Counted from the stretch's first letter, positions 1 through 7,768 are shown. The stretch is DNA of 62,848 bases from Streptomyces luteolus (GCF_029968015.1 NZ_JASCIS010000048.1:1-62848), one strand, 5' to 3'. Numbers and translations: made by a program. The notes: a model not told the origin generated them from the sequence alone.

Positions 1-1
1 C

Positions 2-538
2 CTGGGCGGCGACCGCGCCCTCGTCGGCCGGGTCGTCGAGCGCGTCAAGGAGCGCGAACTGAAGGGGTACTCGTACGAGGCCGCCGACGCCTCCTTCGAG
101 CTGCTGCTCCGCGAGGAGGTCGAGGGCCGCCCGCGCCGCTACTTCCGTACCGAGTCCTGGCGCGCCATCACCGAGGACCGCCCCGACGGCACGCACGCCA
201 ACGAGGCCACGGTGAAGCTCTGGGCCAAGGGCGAGCGGATCGTCTCCACGGCCGAGGGCAACGGCCCCGTCAACGCCCTCGACATGGCGATGCGGGTCGG
301 CCTGGAGCGGTTCTACCCGGAGCTGTCCAAGCTGGAGTTGGTCGACTACAAGGTCCGCATCCTGGAGGGCACGCACGGCACCTCCTCCACGACCCGCGTC
401 CTGATCTCGACCTCCGACGGCACCGGCGAGTGGTCCACCGTCGGCGTCGCGGAGAACGTCATCGCCGCCTCCTGGCAGGCCCTGGAGGACGCGTACACCT
501 ACGGTCTGCTGCGCGCCGGGGTCGAGCCGACGGAATAA
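2..538 (+). CDS. cimA: Citramalate synthase, C-terminal part (gene starts before the window)
   Basis: Only the last 178 codons are present; the frame is open from base 2 to the TAA at 536-538. The translation matches the C-terminal regulatory (LeuA dimer type) domain of CimA/LeuA-like enzymes, with a GNGPVNALD stretch and an EGTHGTSSTTRV stretch typical of that allosteric domain. The family condenses pyruvate and acetyl-CoA to citramalate on a threonine-independent route to isoleucine. I call cimA rather than leuA from the short Streptomyces-type C-terminus and from the position upstream of accB and the conservons; the catalytic TIM barrel is not visible, so the isopropylmalate synthase alternative is not fully excluded. 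Confidence 0.85.
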   Translation: MGGDRALVGRVVERVKERELKGYSYEAADASFELLLREEVEGRPRRYFRTESWRAITEDRPDGTHANEATVKLWAKGERIVSTAEGNGPVNALDMAMRVGLERFYPELSKLELVDYKVRILEGTHGTSSTTRVLISTSDGTGEWSTVGVAENVIAASWQALEDAYTYGLLRAGVEPTE

Positions 539-588
539 GCCGCTGCCGGGCCCGGTCGAAAGACGGCCGACCGAGTTACCGTCGAGGT

Positions 589-1914
589 ATGAGGCCTCTC
601 ATATCGGTACGGATCACCGTCCGAGTGATCCTGGCACTGCTTCTGGCCCTGGGCGTCGCGTTCGTCGCGGCCCCCGGGGCACAGGCCGAGACGCCCGTGT
701 CCGAAGTGGCACAGGCCCTGAAGAAGAGCCCTGTCTACGTCGACCCCGCGGCCGCCGACCTGCTGCCCGCCGCGAATGCGGACGCCCTCGCCACGAAGAT
801 CGAGAACGCGGACAAGCCGGTGTTCGTGGCCGTGCTGCCCGCGGACTACCCGAAGCAGGACGTCTTCCAGAAGCTGCGCGCGCAGACCGGCATCACCGGC
901 CTCTACGGCATCCAGATCGGTGACGACTTCGACGCGAAGGCGGACCGGGCCGTCCTGTCCACCCAGGGCGTCGACAACCTCAAGGTCGCCATGGAGGGCA
1001 GCACCCCCGCGGCCCAGCTGGACAGCTTCGCCGACCTGGCCCTGACGAGCGCCGCCGGCTCCGCCCCCGCCTCCTGGGACACCGCGGCCGACGACTTCGA
1101 CCCCGCCAGCCTGATCGGTCTGGGCGCGGTCGCCCTCGCGGGCGGCGCCGGTGCGTACGCGCTGGTCAGGCGGAACCGCAAGCGCAAGGCCGAGGCCGAG
1201 TGGGCGGCCCTGGCCAAACTGCGGGTCGTCGTCGACGAGGACATCACCGCGTTCGGCGAGGAGCTGGACCGCCTGGACTTCCACCCGGGCGAACCCGGCG
1301 CCACGGACGAGATGCGCACCGACTACGAGCACGCCCTCGACGCCTACGACAAGGCCAAGTCCCTGATGGGCCAGGCGGAACGGCCCGACGACGTGCGCGG
1401 CGTGACCGAGGCGATCGAGGACGGCCGGTTCGCGCTCGCCGCCCTGGCCGCGCGCCGCGAGGGCCGCGAGCTGCCGGTCCGCAGGCCTCCGTGCTTCTTC
1501 GATCCGCGCCACGGCCCGGCGGTAGCGGACATGTCCTGGGCCCCCGAGGGCGGTACGCCGCGAGACGTACCGGTCTGCGCGGCGGACCGTACGCGGATCG
1601 AAGAGGGTGAGGACCCCGACGTCCGCACCGTCGACACCCCCGCGGGCCGCCGCCCGTACTACGAGGCGGGACCGGTGTACGGCCCCTGGGCGGGCGGCTA
1701 CTTCGGCGGCGGCCTGCTGCCCGGGCTGCTCATGGGCACGATGCTCGGCCACATGATGGCGAGCCCGGCCTACGCGGCCACGGACTACGGCTCCGGCGAG
1801 GGCGGCTTCGAGGGCGGCGACACCTCGGGCTCCGACTTCGGCTCCGGCGACTTCGGCGGCGGCTTCGGGGACGGGGGAGGGTTCGGAGGCGGGGACTTCG
1901 GCGGCGGGTTCTAG
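589..1914 (+). CDS. Secreted/membrane-anchored protein with glycine-rich tail, function unknown
   Basis: 442 residues. The ATG at 589 is chosen because it gives a clean signal peptide: arginines at 2, 8 and 12, a hydrophobic core at 13-28 and an AQA cleavage site near residue 33; the longer upstream reading has no signal. An exported domain (about 34-165) is followed by one membrane segment around 173-190 and a basic stop-transfer RRNRKRK. The cytoplasmic part ends in a Gly/Ser/Asp/Phe-rich tail (about 400-442). Overall shape resembles actinobacterial TPM-like membrane proteins, but I do not recognise a defined domain. It lies 50 bp downstream of cimA on the same strand with no visible terminator. 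Confidence 0.75.
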   Translation: MRPLISVRITVRVILALLLALGVAFVAAPGAQAETPVSEVAQALKKSPVYVDPAAADLLPAANADALATKIENADKPVFVAVLPADYPKQDVFQKLRAQTGITGLYGIQIGDDFDAKADRAVLSTQGVDNLKVAMEGSTPAAQLDSFADLALTSAAGSAPASWDTAADDFDPASLIGLGAVALAGGAGAYALVRRNRKRKAEAEWAALAKLRVVVDEDITAFGEELDRLDFHPGEPGATDEMRTDYEHALDAYDKAKSLMGQAERPDDVRGVTEAIEDGRFALAALAARREGRELPVRRPPCFFDPRHGPAVADMSWAPEGGTPRDVPVCAADRTRIEEGEDPDVRTVDTPAGRRPYYEAGPVYGPWAGGYFGGGLLPGLLMGTMLGHMMASPAYAATDYGSGEGGFEGGDTSGSDFGSGDFGGGFGDGGGFGGGDFGGGF

Positions 1915-1930
1915 GGCCGAGTCCTTTGGT

Positions 1931-2314
1931 CTACAGGGAGCTCGCCGACAGTGGAGCGTCGGGCTCCGGGACGACCGTGAGGCGGCCTCGGCGGATGCGT
2001 TCGAGGCCCCACTCGCCGAGCGGCTGCAACGCCTCGTTGAGCGCCTCGCCCGCTTCGGTCAGTCCGTACTCCACCCGGGGCGGTACCTCCGCGTAGACCG
2101 TGCGGTGGACGAGGCCGTCCTCCTCCATCTGGCGCAGGTGCTGGGTCAGCATCTTCTCGCTCACCCCTGGCAGCGCGCGGCGCAGTTCGGCGAAGCGCCG
2201 GATGCCGTGCGCGTGCAGGTCCCAGAGGACGAGGCCCTTCCACTTGCCGCTGACGACGTCGAGTGCGGCGTCGATCCCGCAGATGTAGGGGCCGTTGCGC
2301 GGTGCTTTCGCCAT
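1931..2314 (-). CDS. HxlR-family winged-helix transcriptional regulator
   Basis: 127 residues containing a single HxlR winged helix: an N-terminal CGIDAALDVVSGKWKGLVL block with one cysteine (Cys12), a recognition region around LPGVSEKMLTQHLRQMEEDG, and a wing with VEYGLTEAG. HxlR proteins are small dimeric repressors or activators, often sensing electrophiles or oxidants through a cysteine near the N-terminus. The gene is divergent from the two oxidoreductase genes, with an 80-bp gap holding two overlapping inverted repeats, so it most likely controls them and itself. The start at 2314 gives the usual family length. Confidence 0.9.
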   Translation of the reverse strand: MAKAPRNGPYICGIDAALDVVSGKWKGLVLWDLHAHGIRRFAELRRALPGVSEKMLTQHLRQMEEDGLVHRTVYAEVPPRVEYGLTEAGEALNEALQPLGEWGLERIRRGRLTVVPEPDAPLSASSL

Positions 2315-2328
2315 GGCTGCCGCTCCTC

Positions 2329-2369
2329 ACTTACCAAGAGGTAAGTACCGCAGTAAATAGTGGGTACTT
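2329..2369. promoter_or_regulatory. Putative HxlR operator: two overlapping inverted repeats
   Basis: Between the divergent HxlR and oxidoreductase genes, ACTTACC (2329-2335) and GGTAAGT (2340-2346) form a perfect 7-bp inverted repeat with a 4-nt spacer. A second perfect pair, AAGTACC (2343-2349) and GGTACTT (2363-2369), shares its left arm with the first. Symmetric AAGTA/TACTT-type sites are known for other HxlR regulators such as YodB; assignment to this HxlR protein is inference from position. Confidence 0.6.
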
Positions 2370-2394
2370 CCACGACGCTACCGCCTTGCGCAGC

Positions 2395-3333
2395 ATGGTG
2401 GACATGAACGAACCCGCTGAAAAAACAGGCCAGTTGAACCAGGTCAGCCTACTCGGCCTCGGCGCGATGGGCAGCGTCCTGGCGTCCACCCTGCTCGGCG
2501 CGGGCCTCTCCGTGACCGTCTGGAACCGCACCCCTGGCCGTGCCACCGCACTGGTGGCCCAGGGCGCCCGTGCCGTGGACCCGGTGCGCGAGGCGGTGGC
2601 GGCGAGCCCGGTGGTCGTCGCCTGCCTCTTCGACCACGCTTCGGTCCAGGAGACCCTCGGTCCGGTCGCCGAGGAGCTGCGCGGCCGCACCCTCGTCAAC
2701 GTCACCACCACGACCCCGAACGAGTCCCGCGCCCTCGCGTCCTGGGCGGCCGAGCACGGGATCGACTACCTCGACGGCGCCATCATGGCCGTGCCCGCCA
2801 TGATCGGATCCCGCGACGGCCAGATCTTCTACAGCGGTTCGAGGGCCGCTTACGACGCCCTGCTGCCGACCTTCGACCTCTGGGCCCCGAGCGAGTTCCA
2901 CGGCGCGGACGCCGGGCGGGCCGCCCTGGTGGACCTGGCGATGCTGTCGGGGATGTACCAGATGTTCGCGGGCTTCTTCCACGGCGCCGCGATGGCCGCC
3001 TCCGCGGGGATGAGCGCGTCCGAGTTCGCCGCCCGGCAGGCCCCGTTCCTGTCCGCCATGACCCACGAACTGGCCGCCCTCGCCAAGGTCGTGGACGACG
3101 GCGACTACACCGTCCCGGGCCAGCAGAGCCTGGAGTTCTCCGACCTGTCGCACCTCGTGCGCGCCAGCGAGGAGGAGGGCGTCGACCCCGCCCCGGTCGC
3201 CGCCGTCCAAACGCTCATCAGCCGCGAGATCGCCGCGGGCCACGGCTCGGAGGGGTTCGCGCGGATCTACGCGGGCCTGCGCGCGGGAGCCGCCACCGCC
3301 GCCGCCACCACGAACGAAGGAGACCCCGCATGA
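2395..3333 (+). CDS. NAD(P)-dependent oxidoreductase, imine reductase / beta-hydroxyacid dehydrogenase-like (first of pair)
   Basis: 312 residues from ATG 2395 (ATG 2404 is an alternative three codons later). The N-terminal Rossmann fold has GLGAMG followed by VWNRTPGR, the arginine after WN being typical of NADPH-binding 6-phosphogluconate-dehydrogenase-like enzymes. The C-terminal half is helical and carries LVDLAMLSGMYQ, which aligns by eye with the segment holding the catalytic Asp/Tyr of imine reductases. Function is probably reduction of a small imine or ketone; the substrate cannot be read from sequence. It forms an operon with the next gene (4-bp ATGA overlap) and is divergent from the HxlR regulator. 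The longer upstream reading would run through the operator and is rejected. Confidence 0.82.
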   Translation: MVDMNEPAEKTGQLNQVSLLGLGAMGSVLASTLLGAGLSVTVWNRTPGRATALVAQGARAVDPVREAVAASPVVVACLFDHASVQETLGPVAEELRGRTLVNVTTTTPNESRALASWAAEHGIDYLDGAIMAVPAMIGSRDGQIFYSGSRAAYDALLPTFDLWAPSEFHGADAGRAALVDLAMLSGMYQMFAGFFHGAAMAASAGMSASEFAARQAPFLSAMTHELAALAKVVDDGDYTVPGQQSLEFSDLSHLVRASEEEGVDPAPVAAVQTLISREIAAGHGSEGFARIYAGLRAGAATAAATTNEGDPA

Positions 3334-4220
3334 ACGCCGCGCCCGTCACGCTCATCGGCCTCGGCCCCATGGGTCAGGCCATGGTCCGGACCCTGCTCGC
3401 CGCCGGTCACCCGGTCACGGTCTGGAACCGCACCGCGGCCCGTGCCGAAGGCGTCGTCGCCGACGGCGCCGTCCTGGCCGCCTCGCCCGCCGAGGCGGTC
3501 GCCGCGAGCGAGCTGGTGATCCTCAGCCTCACCGACTACCAGGCGATGTACGACGTCCTGCGCGACGCGACCCCGGCCCTTACCGGTCGCACCCTCGTCA
3601 ACCTCAGCTCGGACACCCCCGACCGGGCCCGCGAGGCGGCGGCCTGGGCGGCCGAGCACGGGGCGCGGTTCGTCACCGGAGGCGTGATGTCCCCGGCGCC
3701 GACGGTGGGCACCGAGGAGGCGTACGTCTACTACAGCGGACCGTCCGAGGCCTTCGAACCGCACCGCGCGGCACTGGCCCGGATCGGAGCCCCGCGCTAC
3801 CTCGGCGAGGACGCGGGCCTCGCGCAGTTGATGTACCAGGCCCAGCTCGACGTGTTCCTCACCGGCCTCTCGGCCCTGATGCACGCCACGGCACTGCTCG
3901 GCTCGGCCGGGATCACGGCTGCGGAGGCCGTCCCGGAACTGATGCGGACGCTGGCCGACATCCCGGCGATGCTCCAGGCAGGCGAGGAGAACGTCGGCGC
4001 GCAGATCGACGCGGGCGAGCACCCGGGCCACTTGAGCACGGTCACGATGATGGGCGCGACGGCGGACCACATCGTCGCCACGAGCGCGGCGGTCGGCATC
4101 GACCTCACGCTCCCGCGCGCCGTCCAGTCCCACTATCAGCGAGCGATCGCCGACGGCCACGGGAAGGAGAACTGGACCCGGATCATCGACGGGATCCGCG
4201 ATCCGGACCAGCGCCGCTGA
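3330..4220 (+). CDS. NAD(P)-dependent oxidoreductase, imine reductase-like (second of pair)
   Basis: 296 residues, a paralogue of the preceding gene: Rossmann motif GLGPMG, then VWNRTAAR, then a helical dimerisation domain. The ATG at 3330 overlaps the previous stop (ATGA), which implies translational coupling. At the position where the first paralogue has VDLAMLS this one has LMYQAQLD, so the putative proton donor would be Tyr rather than Asp. In characterised imine reductases that position separates two stereochemical groups, so the pair may have different selectivities (inference). Both are probably cytoplasmic NADPH enzymes acting together or as a heterodimer. Confidence 0.82.
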   Translation: MNAAPVTLIGLGPMGQAMVRTLLAAGHPVTVWNRTAARAEGVVADGAVLAASPAEAVAASELVILSLTDYQAMYDVLRDATPALTGRTLVNLSSDTPDRAREAAAWAAEHGARFVTGGVMSPAPTVGTEEAYVYYSGPSEAFEPHRAALARIGAPRYLGEDAGLAQLMYQAQLDVFLTGLSALMHATALLGSAGITAAEAVPELMRTLADIPAMLQAGEENVGAQIDAGEHPGHLSTVTMMGATADHIVATSAAVGIDLTLPRAVQSHYQRAIADGHGKENWTRIIDGIRDPDQRR

Positions 4221-4270
4221 GGGTGCGTGCCGTGGCCCGGGGCGTCGGGGGCCTGGGGTCCCCCGGTTTT

Positions 4271-4293
4271 GTGATGTCTCAGTGTGTCATCAC
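4271..4293. promoter_or_regulatory. Putative TetR operator
   Basis: GTGATG (4271-4276) and CATCAC (4288-4293) are a perfect inverted repeat with an 11-bp spacer, 17 bp before the TetR start codon. TetR repressors usually bind such sites in their own promoters. The site overlaps an alternative upstream start at 4284, which argues for the downstream ATG. Confidence 0.5.
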
Positions 4294-4310
4294 TTGTTAG
4301 GGTGGGGGGT

Positions 4311-4886
4311 ATGGCGAGGTGGGATTCCGGCACGCAGGCGCGTCTGGCGAAGGCGGCACTTGAGCTCTTCATGGAGCGCGGGTACGACGACGTGACGGTG
4401 ACGCACATTGCGGAGCGCGCCGGGATCACCCGCCGCTCGTACTTCCGCTACTTCCCCGACAAGCGCGCGGTGTTGTTCGCGGGCTCGGAGAAACTGCCGC
4501 CCGCGGTCTACAAGGCCGTACGCGCGGTCCACCGCGATACGCCGCCCATGGCGGCGGCCCTTGAGGCCCTTGCCCGAGTCGGCGCGCAGCTCGTCGTCCA
4601 GCTCCGGAACGCGGCGGAGCGCCGCGCCGTGATCGACGCCAGCCCGGAACTCCAGGAACGCGACCGCACCAAGCGCGCGGAGGTCGCCGCGTCGATCGCC
4701 ACGGCACTGACAGACCGCGGCACGCCCCCGGACACCGCCCGCCTCGTGGCCCAGACCGCCACCCTCACCTTCGAGCACGCCTGCACGCGCTGGGTAGAGG
4801 CCGCCGGCGAAGAGGACTTCCCTTCCTGCCTCCAGGCAGTGACGTCCACCCTCCGAGACGCAGTGCTCAGCGCACCCGCCCCTTGA
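4311..4886 (+). CDS. TetR-family transcriptional regulator
   Basis: 191 residues from ATG 4311, preceded by GGTGGGGGG as a ribosome-binding region. The N-terminal helix-turn-helix runs about residues 12-58: AALELFMERGYDDVTVTHIAERAGITRRSYFRYFPDK, the canonical TetR layout. The ligand-binding C-terminal half is not recognisable to a specific ligand. The gene follows the second oxidoreductase by 90 bp but has its own palindrome, so it may be an independent unit. Its 3' end overlaps the convergent DUF397 gene by 20 bp. Confidence 0.9.
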   Translation: MARWDSGTQARLAKAALELFMERGYDDVTVTHIAERAGITRRSYFRYFPDKRAVLFAGSEKLPPAVYKAVRAVHRDTPPMAAALEALARVGAQLVVQLRNAAERRAVIDASPELQERDRTKRAEVAASIATALTDRGTPPDTARLVAQTATLTFEHACTRWVEAAGEEDFPSCLQAVTSTLRDAVLSAPAP

Positions 4887-5055
4887 CGAAGGCGTCCCAT
4901 GCAGCCGGTTCGACGGTGAGGACCGGCCCGCCGGGGTTCTTGGAGTCGCGGATGTGTACGGCGGCATCGCTCTTGCTCGACTTCCGCCAGTCGTAGGCGA
5001 CTTCGAGGCACGCGCCGCCCTCGCTACCGCTGTAGCTGGACTTGAACCACTTCAC
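4867..5055 (-). CDS. DUF397 protein (second, shortened copy)
   Basis: 62 residues with the DUF397 signature: WFKSSYSG, CLEVAYDW, VHIRDSKNPGGPVL and a terminal WDAFV. DUF397 proteins are small Streptomyces proteins usually encoded next to XRE regulators (Scr1/Scr2, WhiJ-type loci) and have been proposed to act as partners or toxins of the XRE protein. This copy resembles its neighbour but lacks about 13 residues in the middle, where WRKSS runs directly into KSDAAVHIRD. It is separated by 2 bp from the upstream DUF397 gene and is the last gene of the XRE operon. Confidence 0.85.
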   Translation of the reverse strand: MKWFKSSYSGSEGGACLEVAYDWRKSSKSDAAVHIRDSKNPGGPVLTVEPAAWDAFVKGRVR

Positions 5056-5057
5056 GA

Positions 5058-5285
5058 CTAGCTCCGCTGAGCGCTGATGAAGGCGTCCCAGGTAGCCGGT
5101 TCGATAGTGAGGACCGGCCCACCGGGGTTCTTGGAGTCGCGGATATGCACGGCGGCGGGGTGAGCGGCGATCTCGACGCAGTCTCCGCCCTGGTCGCTGC
5201 TGTAGCTCGACTTCCGCCAGTCGTAGGCGACTTCGAGGCAGTTGCCGCCTTCACTTCCGCTGTAGCTGGACTTGAACCAGTTCAT
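5058..5285 (-). CDS. DUF397 protein (first, full-length copy)
   Basis: 75 residues. It holds a half DUF397 unit (WFKSSYSGSEGGNCLEVAYD) followed by a complete one (WRKSSYSSDQGGDCVEI through VHIRDSKNPGG to WDAFI), so the N-terminal part of the domain is duplicated. Its ATG overlaps the TGA of the XRE gene by 4 bp, showing translational coupling. Together with the XRE regulator it makes a WhiJ/Scr-type pair; such pairs affect development and antibiotic production in S. coelicolor (known for Scr1/Scr2 and WhiJ). The role here is inferred only. Confidence 0.88.
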   Translation of the reverse strand: MNWFKSSYSGSEGGNCLEVAYDWRKSSYSSDQGGDCVEIAAHPAAVHIRDSKNPGGPVLTIEPATWDAFISAQRS

Positions 5286-6106
5286 GTCTCTCCCGCCAGA
5301 TCGTCCAGCAGACCCGTGCTCTCCTCGGGGGTGAGCGCCTGTGATCGCAGCATCCCATATTTCTGTTGGAGGACACTGACCTCGTCCGGATCATCGACGA
5401 GGAAGCTCACGCGTTGCCCTTCGAGATAGGCCAGTTGGTCATGGTCGGGAGTCTCAAGCAGCACCATGGGGCCGTCGAGTCCGGCGTGATTTTCCCGGCG
5501 GGTAGGGATGATCTGCAGTCCCAGGAACGGGAGTTCGGCGCACCGACGAAGATGTCGGATCTGCTCCTGGAGAACTGGTTGCCCTCCGATGGGCCGGTGA
5601 AGGATGACCTCCTCCATCAGGAAGTTCATCATCGGCGGCCACGGCTTCTGCTCGAAGATACGCTTCCGGTCGAGCCTTGCGGACAACCTCTCCGCGGCCT
5701 CCTCCGGCGTGATGGGAGGAAACAGGCAACCGAAGACGGCCGCCGCGTAGTCCTCCGTCTGCAGGAGGCCCGGGACCAACTGGTTCTCGTACGACAGCAG
5801 CGTCAACGCCTCCTGCTCGTACTCAATAAAGTCCTGCACGAACGCCGGTAACCGTTCCCGAGTCGGCATATGGCTCGCGCCGATCGCCAACACCCCGCCC
5901 GTCGCGAGGAATTCGTCCAGCTGCGTCGCCAGATCGATGTGCAGCGCGCGGCGCCCCTGCTCGATCGAGGCGATCGTGTCGACGTGGACGCCGATCTCGT
6001 CCGCCAACTGGAACTGCGTGAGTCTGGCCAGCTTGCGGAAATGGGCGAGCTGCGCGCCGACCACGCACCACGAGGTGCTCTTCCTGGGCTTCTTCGCCGG
6101 GTGCAT
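5282..6106 (-). CDS. XRE-family helix-turn-helix regulator with DUF5753 domain (WhiJ/Scr1 type)
   Basis: 274 residues. An XRE helix-turn-helix lies near residues 18-72 (LAHFRKLARLTQFQLADEIG followed by VDTIASIEQGRRAL), then the DUF5753 region with YENQLVPGLLQTEDYAAAVF and the HRPIGG/VLQEQIRHL segment typical of Scr1-like proteins. The start at 6106 is preceded by GGGGAAGGA; a longer reading upstream lacks family similarity. The operon is XRE-DUF397-DUF397, all overlapping or nearly so, and the anti-sigma-like ATPase gene is divergent 111 bp away, the standard layout of whiJ-like loci. Confidence 0.9.
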   Translation of the reverse strand: MHPAKKPRKSTSWCVVGAQLAHFRKLARLTQFQLADEIGVHVDTIASIEQGRRALHIDLATQLDEFLATGGVLAIGASHMPTRERLPAFVQDFIEYEQEALTLLSYENQLVPGLLQTEDYAAAVFGCLFPPITPEEAAERLSARLDRKRIFEQKPWPPMMNFLMEEVILHRPIGGQPVLQEQIRHLRRCAELPFLGLQIIPTRRENHAGLDGPMVLLETPDHDQLAYLEGQRVSFLVDDPDEVSVLQQKYGMLRSQALTPEESTGLLDDLAGET

Positions 6107-6217
6107 GGCCGCGTCCTTCCCCTGTGGAGCCGTACGACTCCGTACACGGCCCGTACAAAAGCCTTGTACGAGCTGACTCATTGGATGAGCGTAGTCACCC
6201 CCTGTGACATTCGCCGT

Positions 6218-6652
6218 ATGAACGAGCAACCCCAACTCCCGTCCCCCCGCGAAGCGTTCTACCGGCGCGAACGCCGATCCGTCCCCGCCGCACGGGAGTT
6301 CACGCGCCGCACACTGAAGGACTGGGACCTGACCGCCCGCGCCGACGACATCGCGCTCTGCGTGAGCGAACTCGCCACCAACGCCCTGCTGCACGGCGTA
6401 CCTCCCGGCCGCGGCTACCTGCTGCGGATCGACCGCCGCCCGGACGGCACCGTACGCGTCGAAGTGCACGACAGCGGCGGCGGCGAGGTGCGGACGCCCG
6501 GCGCGGAGCTGGATGCCGAGGGCGGGCGCGGGCTGCGGCTCGTGGCGGCGCTCGCGGACCGGTGGGGCGTGGGGGAGCGCGTGCCGGGCAAGGTCGTGTG
6601 GTGCGAGTTCGAGGGCGACTGTCAGTGGCCGGTGGCAGGATCGAACGTATGA
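6218..6652 (+). CDS. ATP-binding protein, anti-sigma-factor-type histidine-kinase-like ATPase
   Basis: 144 residues forming a single HATPase_c_2 (SpoIIAB/RsbW-like) fold: N-box CVSELATNALLHG near 47-59, G1 box VHDSGGGE, G2 box GGRGLRLV. No sensor or receiver domain is present. Such proteins are common in Streptomyces next to XRE/DUF397 genes and are assumed to bind regulators or sigma factors. ATG 6218 matches family starts; an ATG 33 bp upstream (6185) is possible. The stop overlaps the start of the broken YdeI-family gene (ATGA). Confidence 0.88.
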   Translation: MNEQPQLPSPREAFYRRERRSVPAAREFTRRTLKDWDLTARADDIALCVSELATNALLHGVPPGRGYLLRIDRRPDGTVRVEVHDSGGGEVRTPGAELDAEGGRGLRLVAALADRWGVGERVPGKVVWCEFEGDCQWPVAGSNV

Positions 6653-7215
6653 CGGAGACCTTGGGGTTCGCGGACCTGGCCGCCCTGGACGGCTGGCTGG
6701 AGCGGCATCACGACGTGCAGGCCGGGCTCTGGGTGCGGGTCGCCAAGAAGGGCTCGGGCATCACCTCGGTGACGGCGGCGGAGGTGAACGACGCGGCGCT
6801 GTGCTGGGGCTGGATCACCGGCCAAAGAAAGGGAGTTGACGCGTCGTACTACGTGTAGAAGATCACGCCGAGACGGCGGCGCAGCCAGTGGTCGCAGGTC
6901 AATGTGCGCAGGGTCGCCGAGCTGACGGCCGAGGGGCGGATGCGGGGGCCGGGGCTCGCGGAGGTCGAGGCCGCGAAGGCGGACGGGCGGTGGGACGCGG
7001 CGTACGCCTCGCAGAAGGACGCCACCGTCCCGGAGGACCTCGTGACGGCGCTCGACGCGAACCCGCAGGCGAGGCGGGCGTACGCAAAGCTGGGCCGGAC
7101 GGACGCGTATCTGGTGCTGCTGCCGCTCCTGAGGGCACGTACGGCCGAGGGGCGGGAGGCCGCGCTGCGGGCAGCGGTGGCCCGGCTCGGGGCCGACGAG
7201 GGCGATGCTGGGTAG
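6649..7215 (+). pseudogene. YdeI/OmpD-associated family gene interrupted by an in-frame TAG
   Basis: The first 69 codons (6649-6855) read as a YdeI-family N-terminus (WVRVAKKGSGITSVTAAE, ALCWGWITGQRKG, then ASYYV). A TAG at 6856-6858 stops it, and exactly the same frame continues with KITPRRRRSQWSQVNV and a normal YdeI C-terminus for another 118 codons. Homologues carry glutamine at the stop position (YFLQ...TPRR), so a single CAG to TAG change explains the break. Either a real pseudogene, a sequencing error, or readthrough. The ATG overlaps the upstream stop by 4 bp. The family function is poorly known (envelope or antimicrobial-peptide tolerance has been suggested). Confidence 0.85.
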
Positions 7216-7270
7216 GGCGATGCCGGGGAGGGCGATGCCGACGAGGGAGATGCCGGCGAGGGCGATGCTT
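7201..7270 (+). repeat. 15-bp tandem repeat, four full copies and a partial fifth
   Basis: Units at 7201-7215, 7216-7230, 7231-7245, 7246-7260 and 7261-7270, with core GGCGATGCCGGCGAG. The array is the 3' end of the YdeI-family frame; the TAG that ends that frame lies inside the first unit, where the other units have GAG. Without it the frame would continue as GDAGE-type repeats to a TAG at 7288. Confidence 0.85.
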
Positions 7271-7301
7271 CTGCCAGTCCCGGTGCCTAGGCTGCGCATG
7301 C

Positions 7302-7748
7302 ATGACGTACATCTTCGAGGTGTTCACCAGTCCGCGCGAAGGCCGGACCCTCACGGGTGTGGTGCAGTACCGCGACCCGTACGACTCCGGGTTCTCCCAA
7401 GGGCCCGTGTTCGGGCTGCAGTTGTTGATGGAGGCCTGGCGGGAGGGGGTCGGCAGCGTGTCGTCCGAGACGGCGGCCGAGTTCGACGAACTCTTCGAGC
7501 TCTACTTCGAGGGGCAGGCGCGGGAGCGAGGGAAGTCGCCCGCCGACGCGTTCGCGCGTCGTACGGCGGAGATAGTGACGCACTTCGCGCTCGATCCGTA
7601 CGACGGTGAGCCGGAGGCGGGGGAGGGCTCGTCGGCCTTCTTCACCCTCGAAGTGAGCGACCCGCGCTATCTGGCCCACTTCGCCCTCGGCCGGCTGTTC
7701 CGGACGGCGTTCACGGGGCACCTGCCCGGCCTGCCCGGCCACGGATGA
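7302..7748 (+). CDS. Conserved small protein of unknown function
   Basis: 148 residues, acidic, no signal peptide or membrane segment, no motif I recognise. The N-terminus reads MTYIFEVFTSPREGRTLTG and the middle is rich in Glu/Phe (AAEFDELFELYFEGQARERG). ATG 7302 is chosen; the codon sits just after GCCTAGGCTGCGC, where TAGGCT is a plausible -10 element, so the mRNA may be leaderless. Codon use is normal for the genome, so it is likely a real gene. It follows the broken YdeI gene and converges on the YceI gene. Confidence 0.7.
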   Translation: MTYIFEVFTSPREGRTLTGVVQYRDPYDSGFSQGPVFGLQLLMEAWREGVGSVSSETAAEFDELFELYFEGQARERGKSPADAFARRTAEIVTHFALDPYDGEPEAGEGSSAFFTLEVSDPRYLAHFALGRLFRTAFTGHLPGLPGHG

Positions 7749-7768
7749 GTGCCCCGTACGCCGACCGG

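Noticed and set aside
5366..5851. 161-codon plus-strand frame opposite the XRE gene
   Set aside because: Antisense to a well-supported XRE/DUF5753 gene, no family similarity.
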